64,000 nt of DNA from Zasmidium citrigriseum (GCA_002786025.1 NHNW01000025.1:124001-188000); one strand, 5' to 3'; shown: positions 32,141 to 43,157, numbered from the stretch's first letter. The notes: generated by a model not told the origin, from the sequence alone. Numbers and translations: made by a program.

Positions 32141-33035
32141 GTCGGCGGTAGTTGTGTGGATGTTGATCACGTGTGTTGGGATGTGTGCGATTGTGAGCTA
32201 AGTTGTTAGTGAAGTGATGGTCCCAGCTCGGCCGCAGAGGTCGGGACGCGGGAAAGGCTGCGAGTGATGTGAAGCCGTAGATGTCGAGGAAGTGAATGGT
32301 CGGCGCGTGACGTAGGTCCTTCAACAGGTTCGAGACGTGTGTGGTGGGCGCCGCGCCGCACGTCGGGTGTGCCAGGATCCCGCTGGAGAGGGTGGTGGTG
32401 GGATGGTCTCAGACCGCGTGTCCGCCAGCAGGGCAGTGTTGGGGACCCAAGGCTGCTGGATGCGCAGAGTGCGGCGCCGGAGATCGCTGAGCGGGTGGAA
32501 TGGTTGTCGGAGTTCTGGTGTGCGGCGGTGGGAGTCGAGACGAAGACGGCGGGAGGTGAAGTTGAAGGTTGCAGGCAAGTGGACCGTCGTTACGACAGAG
32601 CGCAGCTCAAGTGGTGGCAGGCGAGGCGGGATCGGGAGCAGCCGCGTCGGTTCTTTTGGCGCCGATGGATCCCAATCGGAACATTCATGAGGTGCTAAAT
32701 ATATCTCTTCCATTCACTTGCCAGCCGTGGATTGCATACACTCTTCAGCCTATTTGTCTCGCATGTCAGGACGGAGATGCAGTCGCATGCACTATCTTCA
32801 GAGTCGTGCTCAGGAGCGCCAGGGAACCTCGATCTTGCTGATGACACGTTTGACAGCTGTCGCGCGGATCTATTCACATGCAAATAAAAACGTTGGCGGA
32901 TGTGCCCCCAGGCGATCACTGTACCCATTCCCGTTTCGGCCCAGACGCCTCTATTTCTAGTTCTATTGATTTTCCAGTCTTCGGAACTCAGCTTCTTCGT
33001 TCCTTTTCGCCCTCTGGTCTCTTGCTGGCGGACTC
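32141..33035. other. GRR1 promoter/leader and GH5 3' flank
   Basis: The minus-strand frame 32321-32713 has no domain and lies where a long leader of the F-box gene is expected. Nothing else is seen. Confidence 0.55.
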
Positions 33036-34721
33036 TCAAACACCGGCCAGCTCGTAGAAGTCGCGAATGCCTTGTCTCATACCCTGCTCCCATTCCCAGA
33101 CGAAATTGCCACTCTGTCCACTCTCACGCAATCGCTTGAGGATCCAGAGGTCCAGCATGCCAATCTTGTCCGTGCCATGGTGATGCTGATTGCTGCGCAT
33201 CTCGAAGAACGCCATGGCATCGTTGAAGCCGACCTCCCAACCTTGCGGAAACCGGTCGTGCTCGTAATGGCCTGGATGGTTGGTATCCCAGTACTGGCAG
33301 TGCATCCCCCACGTCGTTCCTCTCCGGTGATCGCGCTCAGCATGCGCCTTCTGCAGCACCTGCGGAACATTGCCAGCCTCTACCATCAGCGACTTGGGAC
33401 GAACAACGGCGTTTTGCTCGGTCAAGTGCTTGAAGCCCCAGTCGCCTCCCGGCATCCAGTCCATCATGTATGTCCAGAAGAAGCTTCCGCCGGAACGTTG
33501 CTGGAACCGCCATGATTCAGCGTTTCCAAATTCGCGCGTCAAGTCTTCTCGTGACTTTTCAGACCCAGCGTGCGACCACGACGATGGATTTAAGGCGCAG
33601 CTATACTCGCCGACGATTGCCTGCGACGCACCTCTGTCGATGACGCTACCATCTTTGAGCTCATGCTCAGCAAGCTTGCTCCAGACCTCGCCTGTGATCT
33701 GCTGCGGTGACTTCTGGTGATCTTCATCCGTGTAGGCCCAGTACAGGTGAGTGTCGACAACGACGGGGCTGAGATTTTGGTTGCGTGTGGTGTTCTTCTG
33801 TTGGGTCCACTCGGCACAGCGCGTAAGATCCCATCCGTCCGAGATGTAGATTGGCATGGTGTGATCGATCCCAGACAGCTCTTTGAGAACTTCATCGTAC
33901 CATTCGTACATGTGCGGCGCATTGTACTCCGACTCGTTGATAACCTGAATTCCGGCAACACCCTCCATGGATTTGGCTTGCTGCGCAATGAAGCAGAGGC
34001 ATCGTGTCGCTAGGTTCCTGTTCTTACGAGAATCCCAGAACTCTGCTTTTCCGCTGTTTGTTCCAGAGTGATCGCCTCCGTTAGCACCCCCTGGTACTCC
34101 GTGCAGGTCGAGTAAGACGCCCATGCCTCGTTCATGGCAGCGCTTCACAACGTCTTTGACCGCAGTCCAGGCATGTTCGTAGATCGGTCCTACCGATTTG
34201 AAGGGCGTGTGGTCGCAGTAGGCAGGACCAAGAGTCCAGTATCCAATTGGCAAGCGGATTGTCGTACATCCAGAGTGATGCCGCAGCCAGTCGAGATTCT
34301 CATCGCTGGCGTAGGTCTTCCAGTGCTTCTCGAATCGCTCACGGGCCTTCTCCATGCCTTCATGCTTGAGCCAGCCTTCAGCAGCAACGAGCTCGCTCGA
34401 TCCTTGAAAGTCATCGCGGAACATGCTACCAGTAAGCCATCGCTCAAGCACGAAGACGGAGCCGAGGTTTGTGCCGTGGTGGTAGCGGTATTTGATGACG
34501 TCTGCAGAAGTTGGAGGTTGAATGCATGAGGGTCTGTCGGAAGGGCCATCGAATTGGGGCAGCCGCTGTTGTTTCACGTCGTCCAGGGCCGCTTTGGCTT
34601 TATTGAAGAAGCTCTTCATCTTTCTCTTGGTCGCAGGGTGTTGGAAGATGAATTGTAGGACAAGAAGAACAAACACAAAGGCGAAGATTATGGTAAGATA
34701 GATTGACCAGGACAGCGACAT
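33036..34721 (-). CDS. GH5 family exo-1,3-beta-glucanase-like, type II membrane-anchored
   Basis: Single exon, 561 residues. Residues 7-27 form an N-terminal signal anchor (YLTIIFAFVFVLLVLQFIF) with no clear cleavage site, followed by a basic stem, so the catalytic domain should face the secretory lumen or cell wall. The (beta/alpha)8 domain shows HHGTNLGSVFVLERWLTGSM, TTIRLPIGYW and LLDLHGVPGG. The acid/base Glu263 is in VINESEYN and the nucleophile Glu372 in IVGEYSCAL. The pattern is that of glucan 1,3-beta-glucosidases; exact bond preference is not proven. A C-terminal extension of about 110 residues after the fold is rich in Trp and His. Confidence 0.88.
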   Translation of the reverse strand: MSLSWSIYLTIIFAFVFVLLVLQFIFQHPATKRKMKSFFNKAKAALDDVKQQRLPQFDGPSDRPSCIQPPTSADVIKYRYHHGTNLGSVFVLERWLTGSMFRDDFQGSSELVAAEGWLKHEGMEKARERFEKHWKTYASDENLDWLRHHSGCTTIRLPIGYWTLGPAYCDHTPFKSVGPIYEHAWTAVKDVVKRCHERGMGVLLDLHGVPGGANGGDHSGTNSGKAEFWDSRKNRNLATRCLCFIAQQAKSMEGVAGIQVINESEYNAPHMYEWYDEVLKELSGIDHTMPIYISDGWDLTRCAEWTQQKNTTRNQNLSPVVVDTHLYWAYTDEDHQKSPQQITGEVWSKLAEHELKDGSVIDRGASQAIVGEYSCALNPSSWSHAGSEKSREDLTREFGNAESWRFQQRSGGSFFWTYMMDWMPGGDWGFKHLTEQNAVVRPKSLMVEAGNVPQVLQKAHAERDHRRGTTWGMHCQYWDTNHPGHYEHDRFPQGWEVGFNDAMAFFEMRSNQHHHGTDKIGMLDLWILKRLRESGQSGNFVWEWEQGMRQGIRDFYELAGV

Positions 34722-35111
34722 GTGCAGGGTGGAGTAGGCATGGAAGCTGCTTGGCCTGGATGACGTATCTCACCTTGGGAAGCGACGACGTAAAAGTGGT
34801 CGACGTGAGACATTGCAATTGAGAAGCGACGATATTGCAGCTGGTCGGGAAGGTTTCGACGTGCGAGCATTTGATGGAAAGTGTGAGCTGAAGCTGAAGT
34901 GAAAGAACTGCTCTGGCGCGCGAAGAGAAGAAGAAAGAATGAAAGTGGGGTTCAGGACTCAATTGCACGTGATCTTCAAGCCATATCATTTCAAGTCTGG
35001 TTCCTGAGAAGACAAACGCGACCAGGGGTATATCCGTTGTGCCGAAACTCCCCAATTACCTACTCTTACATTCGATCCATCAAAATGTCCGTTTCTGCGC
35101 CAGCCACTCAA
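34722..35111. other. short intergenic upstream of GH5
   Basis: 390 bases between the GH5 start and the stop of the multi-pass membrane protein; both genes are on the minus strand in tandem. It should hold the GH5 promoter. No clear TATA box is seen. Confidence 0.5.
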
Positions 35112-36228
35112 TTACTCGTCGCCAACCCAAGCGAAACCCGCTCCGGTCAAGCCAGCTGCAAGTGCCCACACGCTCGCCCATCCCAGAGAGCCAAGAAGCT
35201 CCGTCCCTTCGATGACAACGTAAGTGCGAGCAAATGAGTTGACGAATGAGCCAGCCGCAAGAATCAAGGTCCGTTTCGCCAAGATCTCCGCGCGCGGCGT
35301 GAATCCAGCCTCACTAAGGCCCAGGTTATACGCCAGCGTTTGGGAGAAGGTGGCGGTCTGAGGATCAAATGGCACTTTCTCAGGGGCGATTTTCGGGTCT
35401 GTAATGCCGGGGTTCGCCGTCGATCCTACTGCCGGTACGAAGATGAACTGGGAGGCCGCAAACCCGAGTGGAAGGAAGAGGGCAAGAAAGGTCAAGACAT
35501 TGGCGCTGTGAGCCTTCTCCATGCTTCTCAACCCATCAAAGTGTGTGACCATGTAAGTTGGGAGCCACGAAACGAAGCTGCCGTACACGACGATCGCGTA
35601 GACCGACGAACCAAAGATCGTGATCAATCCCTGAATGCCTGTGTCCGAAACCACCTGCTGGTTCTGCGTCTTAGCCTCGGGATCCGCATGGCCACTGTTC
35701 AATCGACGGAAGAGCGCGAATGGGACGGAGATCGTGATTATGTCGATAGCGAGGGGTACGACCGCCGCGAGAATGTCGATGCCGTAGAACGTGTTCAGGA
35801 GGAAGTAGTGGGGCACGTTGTTCAGCAGAGTGAGATACGCCAGATCGAGGTCTGACAAGCAGTTAGCCTACGCGACTCTCGATGACCGAGCAAGACAAGC
35901 TTCACGTACAATCGTAGCAGGCATACCAAGCAATTCCAAGCTCTGCGACCTTGAAGGCCACCATCGCCGCGATTTGCCATCCCGATGTCAGACTGCGGCT
36001 GACGGCTGCCAGTTCTGGTCCCGTCACACTGGCGGAGATCGTGAGAAGCAGCGAGCTCAGACTGAATGTCATCAGGACCGCAGCTGGGAAGCGCAGCCGC
36101 GCTGGAATCATCGAGGACGGTGACTGAGGCATGGCGACGATGGCGTTGGTGCTGGCGAGATCGCGCGTCTTGACGTCGGTGCTGAACTGGTCGTCAGGGC
36201 GTACAGAGAGTCGGGCCACGTGAGCCAT
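35112..36228 (-). CDS. fungal multi-pass membrane protein, unknown function
   Basis: Exons 36228-35910 and 35851-35112 give 352 residues; the splice T|AC restores frame (CYDYLDLAYLTLL). The upstream ATG at 36228 gives a hydrophilic 30-residue start; an ATG at 36132 (MPQSPSSMIPARLRF) is a plausible alternative. About seven hydrophobic segments are visible, including FPAAVLMTFSLSSLLLTI, ILAAVVPLAIDIITISVPFA, GSSVYAIVVYGSFVSWL, VLTFLALFLPLGFAASQFIF and SVWALAAGLTGAGFAW. A polar loop with charged residues lies mid-protein. I do not recognise a named family. It may be an organelle or plasma membrane protein. Confidence 0.8.
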
Positions 36229-37677
36229 GCAGACGCGTTCGAGTGCTGAGGTCAAGGTCGCGCGTTGTTGTTTGCGGTTTCCCCAGCTCGCGCACGGCTC
36301 ACGGATCTAGCCGCGGGAGCTAATTGCGGAAAGCCGACAAAGCGCGACGTCACCTCGTCACCCTCGTCATCTCCAAGTTCTCATCTCCCTGCCAGACACC
36401 ACCTTAACTTGCCAGTCATCAATTCCATGGAGCCCCCGGTCTTCGACGACGACGAAAGCAAATCGTTCTTCAGCTGCTGCATCATAATCGGACCAGAGAT
36501 TGTGGATGGCCAGAAAGACGATGCCGACAGAGCCCTAACCAACTCTTCGGCGAAAACGCACCGCTCAGCTACACGGCAACGTAGGTTAATTGTTTAGCCA
36601 CAAACATGACTTTCTCTAGCACCGAGCTCTCACGATCGTCCTGCCTGAAACCGGTACTGTAACTCCGAGAGTGCCCCTTCGAAGCTCCTGACAACGCACA
36701 AGATTGTCTTTCACGCCATCTTCGGTGCGGCTGGTGCACAGCGTCGGTGGGATGCTTCGTGCCCTTGTGCACTTGCAGACCAATGGATTAGTGCATCAAG
36801 ACTACTGGCCATAGGATGTCAAGATCGTTACCGACTGGGCTAGCAGCGCCCGGAAAGCGTGGCTGTTGTACCAAAGTCCCTAACCTTAAACCATTTGTCA
36901 ACTTACTACGCATGTCAATTTAGCACTTGGCTTTACCAAACATGGCATGCGAATCTTGAGTCCGACTCCCATTGGCTGTGGAGCGGCTACTTTATACTGG
37001 ATCAGGCAGGTTGACAGAGCCCAGCTGAAGATTTAAAGTTTTCGCTTGGCTTTCGCTTGTCTTGCACAGTGCTTGGGTAATAAGGTGTCGCTTACGATTT
37101 GGCACGAAGGAGGAGCAATAGGCATAGGGCAGGGCAGGAACATGGTGGGCAGAGCCTCATCACTGAGCAAACCAACGCCTTCTCTGGTGTCGAAACTTGC
37201 CTCTTGCAGTCGCATGTCAAGGGCGACCTGGAAACTTTGGCGTGTCCACCGACTCTTCCCTCGCTAGCGCGGATTCCTTAGACCCACGTCTACGGTAGGG
37301 CAATGCGCCTCCCGCGCAGGATGGCCATGTGTCGGCATTCAAACATCGTCTTTACGGAGTCCCATCTGCACCACAACCACCAATCGCCACGCGCCTTCAA
37401 TCAATTACGTCGAAATCTTTGGTCTCAATGTTCGCTCATCGACCAGTCCGCACAGACCATCGACTGCCCTAAGGAGACCTTTAACCAACATAATCATCGT
37501 TCAGCTCAGCCCTGCGACTGTGCAAAATTGGAGTGTCGCGGCATACCCTCGTTCGGCCCGCCATTTGGCCCTACAGCACATACGGGCCCCAGCGGTCAAG
37601 CCAGACTACATTACAACCCTAATGCCGTCACTACATTATGTGTCCATGTCCCCTGAGAGGACCGAGAAGATACCCGA
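36229..37677. other. intergenic (1.45 kb) between divergent genes
   Basis: No gene is supported. Near the right end an open frame starts with ATG at 37646 and overlaps the start of the next gene out of frame (see findings). Confidence 0.6.
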
Positions 37678-37801
37678 ATGTCGACAATGTCGTCTTCAAG
37701 ATCTTCGTCGCCATTCCCTTTGCTATTTGCAACAACCCACTCATCGCCCTATCCGTGCGAACCAGAACTCGTGCCACACTGGTACCTCAACGACGGGCTG
37801 A
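37646..37801 (+). other. overlapping upstream ORF encoding a CxxC
   Basis: The ATG at 37646 opens a 51-codon frame (starting MSPERTEKIPECRQCRLQ) that overlaps the following CDS by 124 bases in another frame. It could lower translation of the main frame, or be the displaced front half of a zinc cluster. Confidence 0.35.
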
Positions 37802-39225
37802 TGCACGACTGCCCTTTCAATATCAAGTCATGCCAAGGCTGTGACGGAAGCCATTCGGAGTGCCCATCGGAGGAGTCAATCGACCGCCGCTCGGAATCTT
37901 CGAGCTCTTCGTCCACGACCGGCGTAGCGCTTTCGCACCTGCGTTCGGCGACACCATCATCCAGCATTATATCATTCAACAGTTCGGCGACCACACGAAT
38001 ACAGCTGAAAGAAGAATTCCTCAGACTCTACTTCCCGGCGGGCATCTCTCACAATGATACAGACTTTATGTTCTCGAAGTTTCTCTGTCGCGACATGCTC
38101 GAAGGGAAATGCACGACAAGCCGACTTGCAATCGATGCTTTGACCTTCATCCAGATAGGGACCGCTCAGTCGGACGAAAGACTGATCCACGAGGCCCAAA
38201 CCAGGTACCAAGCATCAGTCAGAGGGCTCAACGCAGACCTGGCAGAGCCGAATGCGATGTACAAAGACGGAGTACTTAGCGCTGCCTATATACTGGGATT
38301 TTGCGAAGTGTTCAAGCCGCTTTGTCCAACGGGACGGCCGTGGCAGGCTCACCACAGTGGTCTCCAAGACATTCTTGTGGCACGTGGACCAGATGAAGAG
38401 TACTCTCGATTTGCACAGCTGGTGCTCTACAATTTCCGCCACATTTCCGCAAATACTGGCAGCGCAGCACGACAAAAGGTTCCTATTGCTGGGAAGGGCT
38501 GGAAACGATGCGCTGCTATCACCGACGCATGCATGGCAACATTAAGCGACCACATGATAGCCCTGCCTGAGGCGCTGCAGAGAGCTGACGCGGCCATTCA
38601 ACAGCAAAGTCCAAGCTGCTTGTACGATTCACTGATGGAGCTGGCGAGTTACGAGAGAAGCATGCAATCCTGGCTTGTGCGCTGGTACTCCTCATTCGAG
38701 AAACTGCCATACCACCACGAGAGCGTCGAAAAATATCGAAGTCTACGACTCCACACTAGAGGTGCCCCTGAAGTGTTCCCCAAGGTCTTACGGTTTCCTT
38801 CCTTCAGTCACGCCAGCGCACAAATTGTCTACTGGATGACACTGTTGCAGATCAAGCAAACGATATACGAAGTCAACAAATGCTTCAGATTGCCCATACT
38901 ACCCAAGGCTGAGGCGATATTGATATCAGAAGCCAATGATGTCGCGGAGAAACTATGTCAGAGTGTTGGTTGGCTGTCACAACCGCAATTTGGATTTTGC
39001 GGTGTTCTGAGCTCTCTCGGTGCTCTTCACTATGCTTGCCAATGGTACTCGCAACGAATGGATCTCCAAAAGATTGCTTGGTGCCAGAAAGTCAGCAAGA
39101 GTCTTGAGGTTCGAAATCCGCTCGGCAATATCTATCGACAAGAGAGGCCGCAGTCGAGTAGTCAGGACGACAGAGACGAGGACGCTGAGTACGAAGAGGA
39201 CAATCAGCTGGAGGCTCCGCCCTGA
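37678..39225 (+). CDS. fungal transcription-factor-like protein with partial zinc-cluster cysteines
   Basis: Single exon, 515 residues. The body (residues 95-480) is helical. It carries the run KEEFLRLYFPAGI, then YKDGVLSAAYILGFCEVF, and AHHSGLQDILVARGP, which resembles the Fungal_trans_2 / DUF3468 regulator domain. A Ser-rich linker precedes it. The N terminus has Cys45, Cys52, Cys55 and Cys62, spaced x6-x2-x6 like the second half of a Zn2Cys6 cluster, but the first C-x2-C is not in this frame. It lies instead in an overlapping frame just upstream. The protein may be a zinc-cluster regulator damaged or mis-framed at its start, or a regulator acting without its own DNA-binding domain. The acidic C terminus (DDRDEDAEYEEDN) could serve in activation. 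Confidence 0.75.
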   Translation: MSTMSSSRSSSPFPLLFATTHSSPYPCEPELVPHWYLNDGLMHDCPFNIKSCQGCDGSHSECPSEESIDRRSESSSSSSTTGVALSHLRSATPSSSIISFNSSATTRIQLKEEFLRLYFPAGISHNDTDFMFSKFLCRDMLEGKCTTSRLAIDALTFIQIGTAQSDERLIHEAQTRYQASVRGLNADLAEPNAMYKDGVLSAAYILGFCEVFKPLCPTGRPWQAHHSGLQDILVARGPDEEYSRFAQLVLYNFRHISANTGSAARQKVPIAGKGWKRCAAITDACMATLSDHMIALPEALQRADAAIQQQSPSCLYDSLMELASYERSMQSWLVRWYSSFEKLPYHHESVEKYRSLRLHTRGAPEVFPKVLRFPSFSHASAQIVYWMTLLQIKQTIYEVNKCFRLPILPKAEAILISEANDVAEKLCQSVGWLSQPQFGFCGVLSSLGALHYACQWYSQRMDLQKIAWCQKVSKSLEVRNPLGNIYRQERPQSSSQDDRDEDAEYEEDNQLEAPP

Positions 39226-39776
39226 GGAACTCCAATGACTTTGAAAGTAACAAAAATTTCAACACTGAATGTTACGTCCACGGAGGTGGATACACGACGT
39301 ACGACTGAAGCTCGACCCGTCGAAGCCTGACGTGCCCGGTATCTAAATCTACTCCCGAGTGCTCTCGAACACAACCTGACGATGAGTCATTGTCAATGCC
39401 CTGTCAGCCCTCAACGCCACGTCCTATAAGGGCGACATTAGTGTTCAAGCTGTTCGATGACCAATCGACAAAGCCACATAGGGCTCCAATGAAGACGTAG
39501 GCTATCGCTGTGTCATTCAGCCCCGAAAACTTCAACCTCCTCACAAGACTGGGAGAAAACAATTCCAAAGAGATTGAATCCAAACTCGTAATTGCATTCA
39601 GCTACCTACGGACCTGCCGTATGTACGATCCTATGCTCCTTCGTTCACGGCCGCAGCCGTGTTAAGCACACTAGCGTAGGCTGACCATGGGCTAGCCTTC
39701 GTCTCCACCACATGGCTCCAGGCACTGCCGCGGGACTCGCAGCACGTCAAATGCAAGCAGTGCTTTCCTGCTCTAA
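39226..39776. other. intergenic between regulator-like gene and DUF6590-A
   Basis: Convergent 3' flanks. Nothing recognisable is seen. Confidence 0.55.
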
Positions 39777-40712
39777 TTACCATGCGCCTGCCTCCTCTAC
39801 TGCCTCGTCGGCCAAGTTGTGGAAAATTTCCATCAGGGCAAGATAGCTCTCCCTAGTTAGGCGGCCAACGAGCTCGATGACTTCATGCCAACTCACGGAC
39901 CTGCCTCCAGTAACATGAACTGTCGTCTTTATGTCGAGCTTGCCATCAGGGTACACATGCTGGAAGACAACAGGGTCGTGCGTGCCCTTGCGTTCATAAC
40001 CCTCCTCGTGGTCCTTGACATTGATCAGCTCCACGTACTGGTCTATGGCATAGTGCGGACGCGATGTGATTCCTCTTCCCCCGAAGGTGAAAAGTGGTAG
40101 ACAGAACATCGTCTGCTGGAACTTGTACAGCACGACGACCATGCGGCGCTTCGAGATCACGGGGCCGACCTCGCTGATACGGATATTTGAGTCCCCAAGC
40201 TTGGAATTTGGGTTCATGTTTGCCTCGTGGTATGGGAGCGAAATGACGTCGCCCTTGTTGAAAGTCTTCCTGGTCCAAGGGGCTTGGATGCAAACGGCGT
40301 TTTGGCGCCATTTGTGCCTGCTCCTGTCGTTGGGAGCAACTGACCTGATGGTGTTGGCTCGTCCGACTTCAGGCATGTAGAACTTCGTCATCATTGAGTC
40401 TGCTATGGTCGGCTTTCTCGGAGCATTTGATGGATTCCAAGGGAACGCACGTCCCGGCCCATTCTGGTTCAGGTTCACATTTGCTAGCTGCTGGGCAGTG
40501 TTGGCCATCGTGGATGGTGTTACACTGGCTTTTGCCCTCCATGCAGGTACTGTTGTGTCCGGTTCCTCTTGAATTGGAGACGGCGCATGGCTGTTTGGAT
40601 TGAAATGATTGGATCTGAGCATCGAGTTCGCTCCTCGAGGATTAGCACCGCGCCTCCAGTCGTTGGAGCTCATACCGGTACGCTTGCTGGCGTTAGTCGC
40701 GAAGTTGGACAT
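39777..40712 (-). CDS. DUF6590-like protein A
   Basis: Single exon, 311 residues. Residues 1-145 are polar and low in complexity (Asn, Ser, Pro, Arg). The folded core (about 148-305) contains KGDVISLPYHEANMNPN, EVGPVISKRRMVVVLYKF, MFCLPLFTFGGRG and VHVTGGRSVSWHEVIELVGR. I place it in the fungal DUF6590 family by memory of this pattern. There is no signal peptide or membrane helix, and function is unknown. A paralogue at 45128-46075 has the same core. The gene is head-to-head with coiled-coil gene A across a 491-base promoter region with a TATA box on this side. Being intronless is shared by all genes of this block. Confidence 0.82.
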   Translation of the reverse strand: MSNFATNASKRTGMSSNDWRRGANPRGANSMLRSNHFNPNSHAPSPIQEEPDTTVPAWRAKASVTPSTMANTAQQLANVNLNQNGPGRAFPWNPSNAPRKPTIADSMMTKFYMPEVGRANTIRSVAPNDRSRHKWRQNAVCIQAPWTRKTFNKGDVISLPYHEANMNPNSKLGDSNIRISEVGPVISKRRMVVVLYKFQQTMFCLPLFTFGGRGITSRPHYAIDQYVELINVKDHEEGYERKGTHDPVVFQHVYPDGKLDIKTTVHVTGGRSVSWHEVIELVGRLTRESYLALMEIFHNLADEAVEEAGAW

Positions 40713-41203
40713 AGTGATCTGTGCTGTTTGTTGTTTTTTCGGTGTTTGATATTAGCTAAAGCGAACCTGCGCTCTTAGGAACCTGGAGAGTGATATATAA
40801 GGAAAGAGGAGAAGAGGCAGGAAAGAGACTGAAGCAGAAAGATAGGACCTTGAAACTGGGCGGATACACGTCTTGAAGAGTTGTCTTCGAAATGAATCGG
40901 CAAGTACAATGAGTGGCATTGTGCTGAGACTCGGCGACCATGAATAGCCCATGAGACAAAGTCAGGGGTAGAGACACGACGTAAACACAAAGGGTCTGTT
41001 CGAAGTCGAAATAGAAAGTGCCGTTCAGCCTCGAATTTAAAATACACAAAGAAAAACAGAGTCCTTGGCTTATGAAGTTTTGTTCTTTCATCACTAAAGA
41101 CGCGAATAGTCTTGAGGCAACTTCGAAATACATCTTCGACCTTCCGTTGCGCTCTCCATCCTTTTCCACGGCAACCACACAAATTTCTTTACATTTCGAA
41201 ACC
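40713..41203. other. bidirectional promoter region A
   Basis: Between DUF6590-A and coiled-coil-A. It holds the TATA box at 40793-40800 (minus) and a purine-rich stretch on the plus strand. The coiled-coil frame is open upstream to 41018, but the start at 41204 is preferred because the N termini of the three paralogues match from there. Confidence 0.5.
40793..40800 (-). promoter_or_regulatory. TATA box of DUF6590-A
   Basis: The minus strand reads TTATATAT within CCTTATATATCACTC, about 80 bases upstream of the ATG at 40712. Confidence 0.5.
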
Positions 41204-42883
41204 ATGGATCCGGCATCCATTCTGATCCTCAAGCATCGCCTGCAAGCGGTAGTTTTCAAGCGTAACTTGGTAGACAACTTTTCGAAGATTTTCGGTTCAT
41301 TTCCCAAAGTCCACTCGATTTCGCCAGGGGAAAGTCAACAAGACAATGATACCGACAACAGCAGAGCTCCCGGAGAGCAAATTTCTGTCGAAGAAGCAGC
41401 CGCAATGCAGAAGGAACAGCCAGACAACGTACACGAGTCGACACCATCTCAAGGGCCTTTAAGCCATCCCGACGTACCGTCAGAACCGAGCCCCGAGGAT
41501 GAGTTGGCTTGCATGGAAGATACATACATTCGTTTTGAATCTGAAGATAGCACCGAAGATTACACCACAGGTCCATCTCGCCTCGTCGCTGGTTTCGACG
41601 GCGTGAGGACTTGTGCTGCTCTCATCATGACACACGATCTCTCGAGAGGAATCAAGACTCTAATCAAACGCCAGAGATACTACCTCGAGCAAAACCAACA
41701 CGACGAGGAACTCCTGAGGAAGCTCTCTATCTTCGAGCGCAAGTTGAAGCATGAGATTTCCAGCCACGAGCATCGCATCCAATATCCGAGGGCTTCGGAG
41801 GTCGGATCTGAGGATGGTGAGCAAGCGTTGGAAGCAAAGACAGAGTCCTTGAGAGCTTCAGTTGCTATTCTCCAGCAAGTGTTGGAAGACAAGAAGCGAG
41901 AGAGCGAAATCATCAAACTCAACCTCAAATCGCGGGCAAACTCTCTCATTTCACTCCAGAAGACAGTCAACAGACATCTCGAAGAAGCGTTTGTCTATGC
42001 GGATTTGCTGGAGCCCCATACGGAGAAGGATGTCCCTGTCGAGGACTTTGACTTGCAAGAAGAATATCAGAAGAAACTTAGTCAACTCGAAGAGCCCGAA
42101 GATTGGGGATATCCTCACGAAGTTGAATCAAACTATGACGAACCTGTCAACCCTGGAGCGCCCAAAGAGGAATACATCGACGAAAATGGTTACCGGTTCT
42201 GGTTTGCAAAGGCCCCCAAAGAACTGGACACAAGTCGAGACTATCTTCTGCGTAAGCCCCCGACAGAGGAAGAGCTCGCCAGGACAGAGATGGTCAGAGC
42301 GATTTGGGCCGCCGAAGATAGGCTCAAGGACGCTCAACGCGCCTTTGACGACAAGGACAACGAGCGAGAACGTCATATGCAGTCTATCTATCAAGCAGCG
42401 ATGGCGTACGAGGAGGTCGAGCTATCTCCCGAGGAGTTTGATCTCTACTGGGTGAAGCGGAATCAAGAGCTAACTCGCGAACTGATCAATGCCGAGGAGG
42501 CATTTACACACGCCAAAGCAGTCGCCGTGAAGGCGGGCGTGCCATTCCAATCGAACGATCTGACGTCTTGCTTTGGGGAAGACTTCGACTGCCCGGGATA
42601 CCCTACCTCAAAGGAGGTTGACGTCGAAGGAGCAGTGGAGTATGTGACTCCTGCGGTTGAATGGTATCTCAGTACCATGCCTGAAGATGTTCCTCCGGTG
42701 CCTGGAAACGACGATGAGCTTGACTATGAAGACCAACCGGAGGTCGACGATTGGGACTTTGAAGAGCTTGATTTGAGTGACAGTCTGAGCTGTGTTGACT
42801 ACGGAAAGCGAAGGAAGCGGATTGACACCTGGCGGCAGGACTGCCAGGCAAAGGGGGCGTTTACGGTCGATAGTCAGTCTTAG
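41204..42883 (+). CDS. coiled-coil family protein A (unknown, paralogue of B and C)
   Basis: Single exon, 559 residues from ACCATGG. The N terminus MDPASILILKHRLQAVVFKR matches copy B. A conserved block at residues 108-165 reads YTTGPSRLVAGFDGVRTCAAL. Long Glu/Lys/Arg-rich helices with coiled-coil character cover about residues 150-300 and 380-470 (for example WAAEDRLKDAQRAFDDKDNE). The acidic C terminus carries DLSDSLSCVDYGKRRKRID. There is no signal peptide or enzyme motif, and I do not recognise a Pfam family. Context: divergent from DUF6590-A and tandem with copy B, 274 bases downstream. An intracellular structural or partner-binding role is inferred from composition only. Confidence 0.82.
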   Translation: MDPASILILKHRLQAVVFKRNLVDNFSKIFGSFPKVHSISPGESQQDNDTDNSRAPGEQISVEEAAAMQKEQPDNVHESTPSQGPLSHPDVPSEPSPEDELACMEDTYIRFESEDSTEDYTTGPSRLVAGFDGVRTCAALIMTHDLSRGIKTLIKRQRYYLEQNQHDEELLRKLSIFERKLKHEISSHEHRIQYPRASEVGSEDGEQALEAKTESLRASVAILQQVLEDKKRESEIIKLNLKSRANSLISLQKTVNRHLEEAFVYADLLEPHTEKDVPVEDFDLQEEYQKKLSQLEEPEDWGYPHEVESNYDEPVNPGAPKEEYIDENGYRFWFAKAPKELDTSRDYLLRKPPTEEELARTEMVRAIWAAEDRLKDAQRAFDDKDNERERHMQSIYQAAMAYEEVELSPEEFDLYWVKRNQELTRELINAEEAFTHAKAVAVKAGVPFQSNDLTSCFGEDFDCPGYPTSKEVDVEGAVEYVTPAVEWYLSTMPEDVPPVPGNDDELDYEDQPEVDDWDFEELDLSDSLSCVDYGKRRKRIDTWRQDCQAKGAFTVDSQS

Positions 42884-43157
42884 ACATAGAAGCTGCACCT
42901 GTACGATTGATTAGAACTTGCACTCACTTGGTAGAAGTTGAACAAAGCCCGCTCCAAGACATGTAGCCACCGCCTCTCATCTCCCATGTCCTAATTTAAG
43001 ACGATTGTATCAATTTGGCTTTGTTTGAATATGGTTGGCATTGTCCTTTGGAACACCACAGATCAGCAATAGAGCCTACTCTCGAGTACCAATTCCTCAA
43101 TTCAATTATTTCCTTCCTTCATAGCGGCTCTGAAATTTCGTATTCTGTTTATTGGCA

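Noticed and set aside
32321..32713. 130-codon minus-strand frame upstream of GRR1
   Set aside because: Low-complexity Pro/Arg translation in the expected leader/promoter of the F-box gene.
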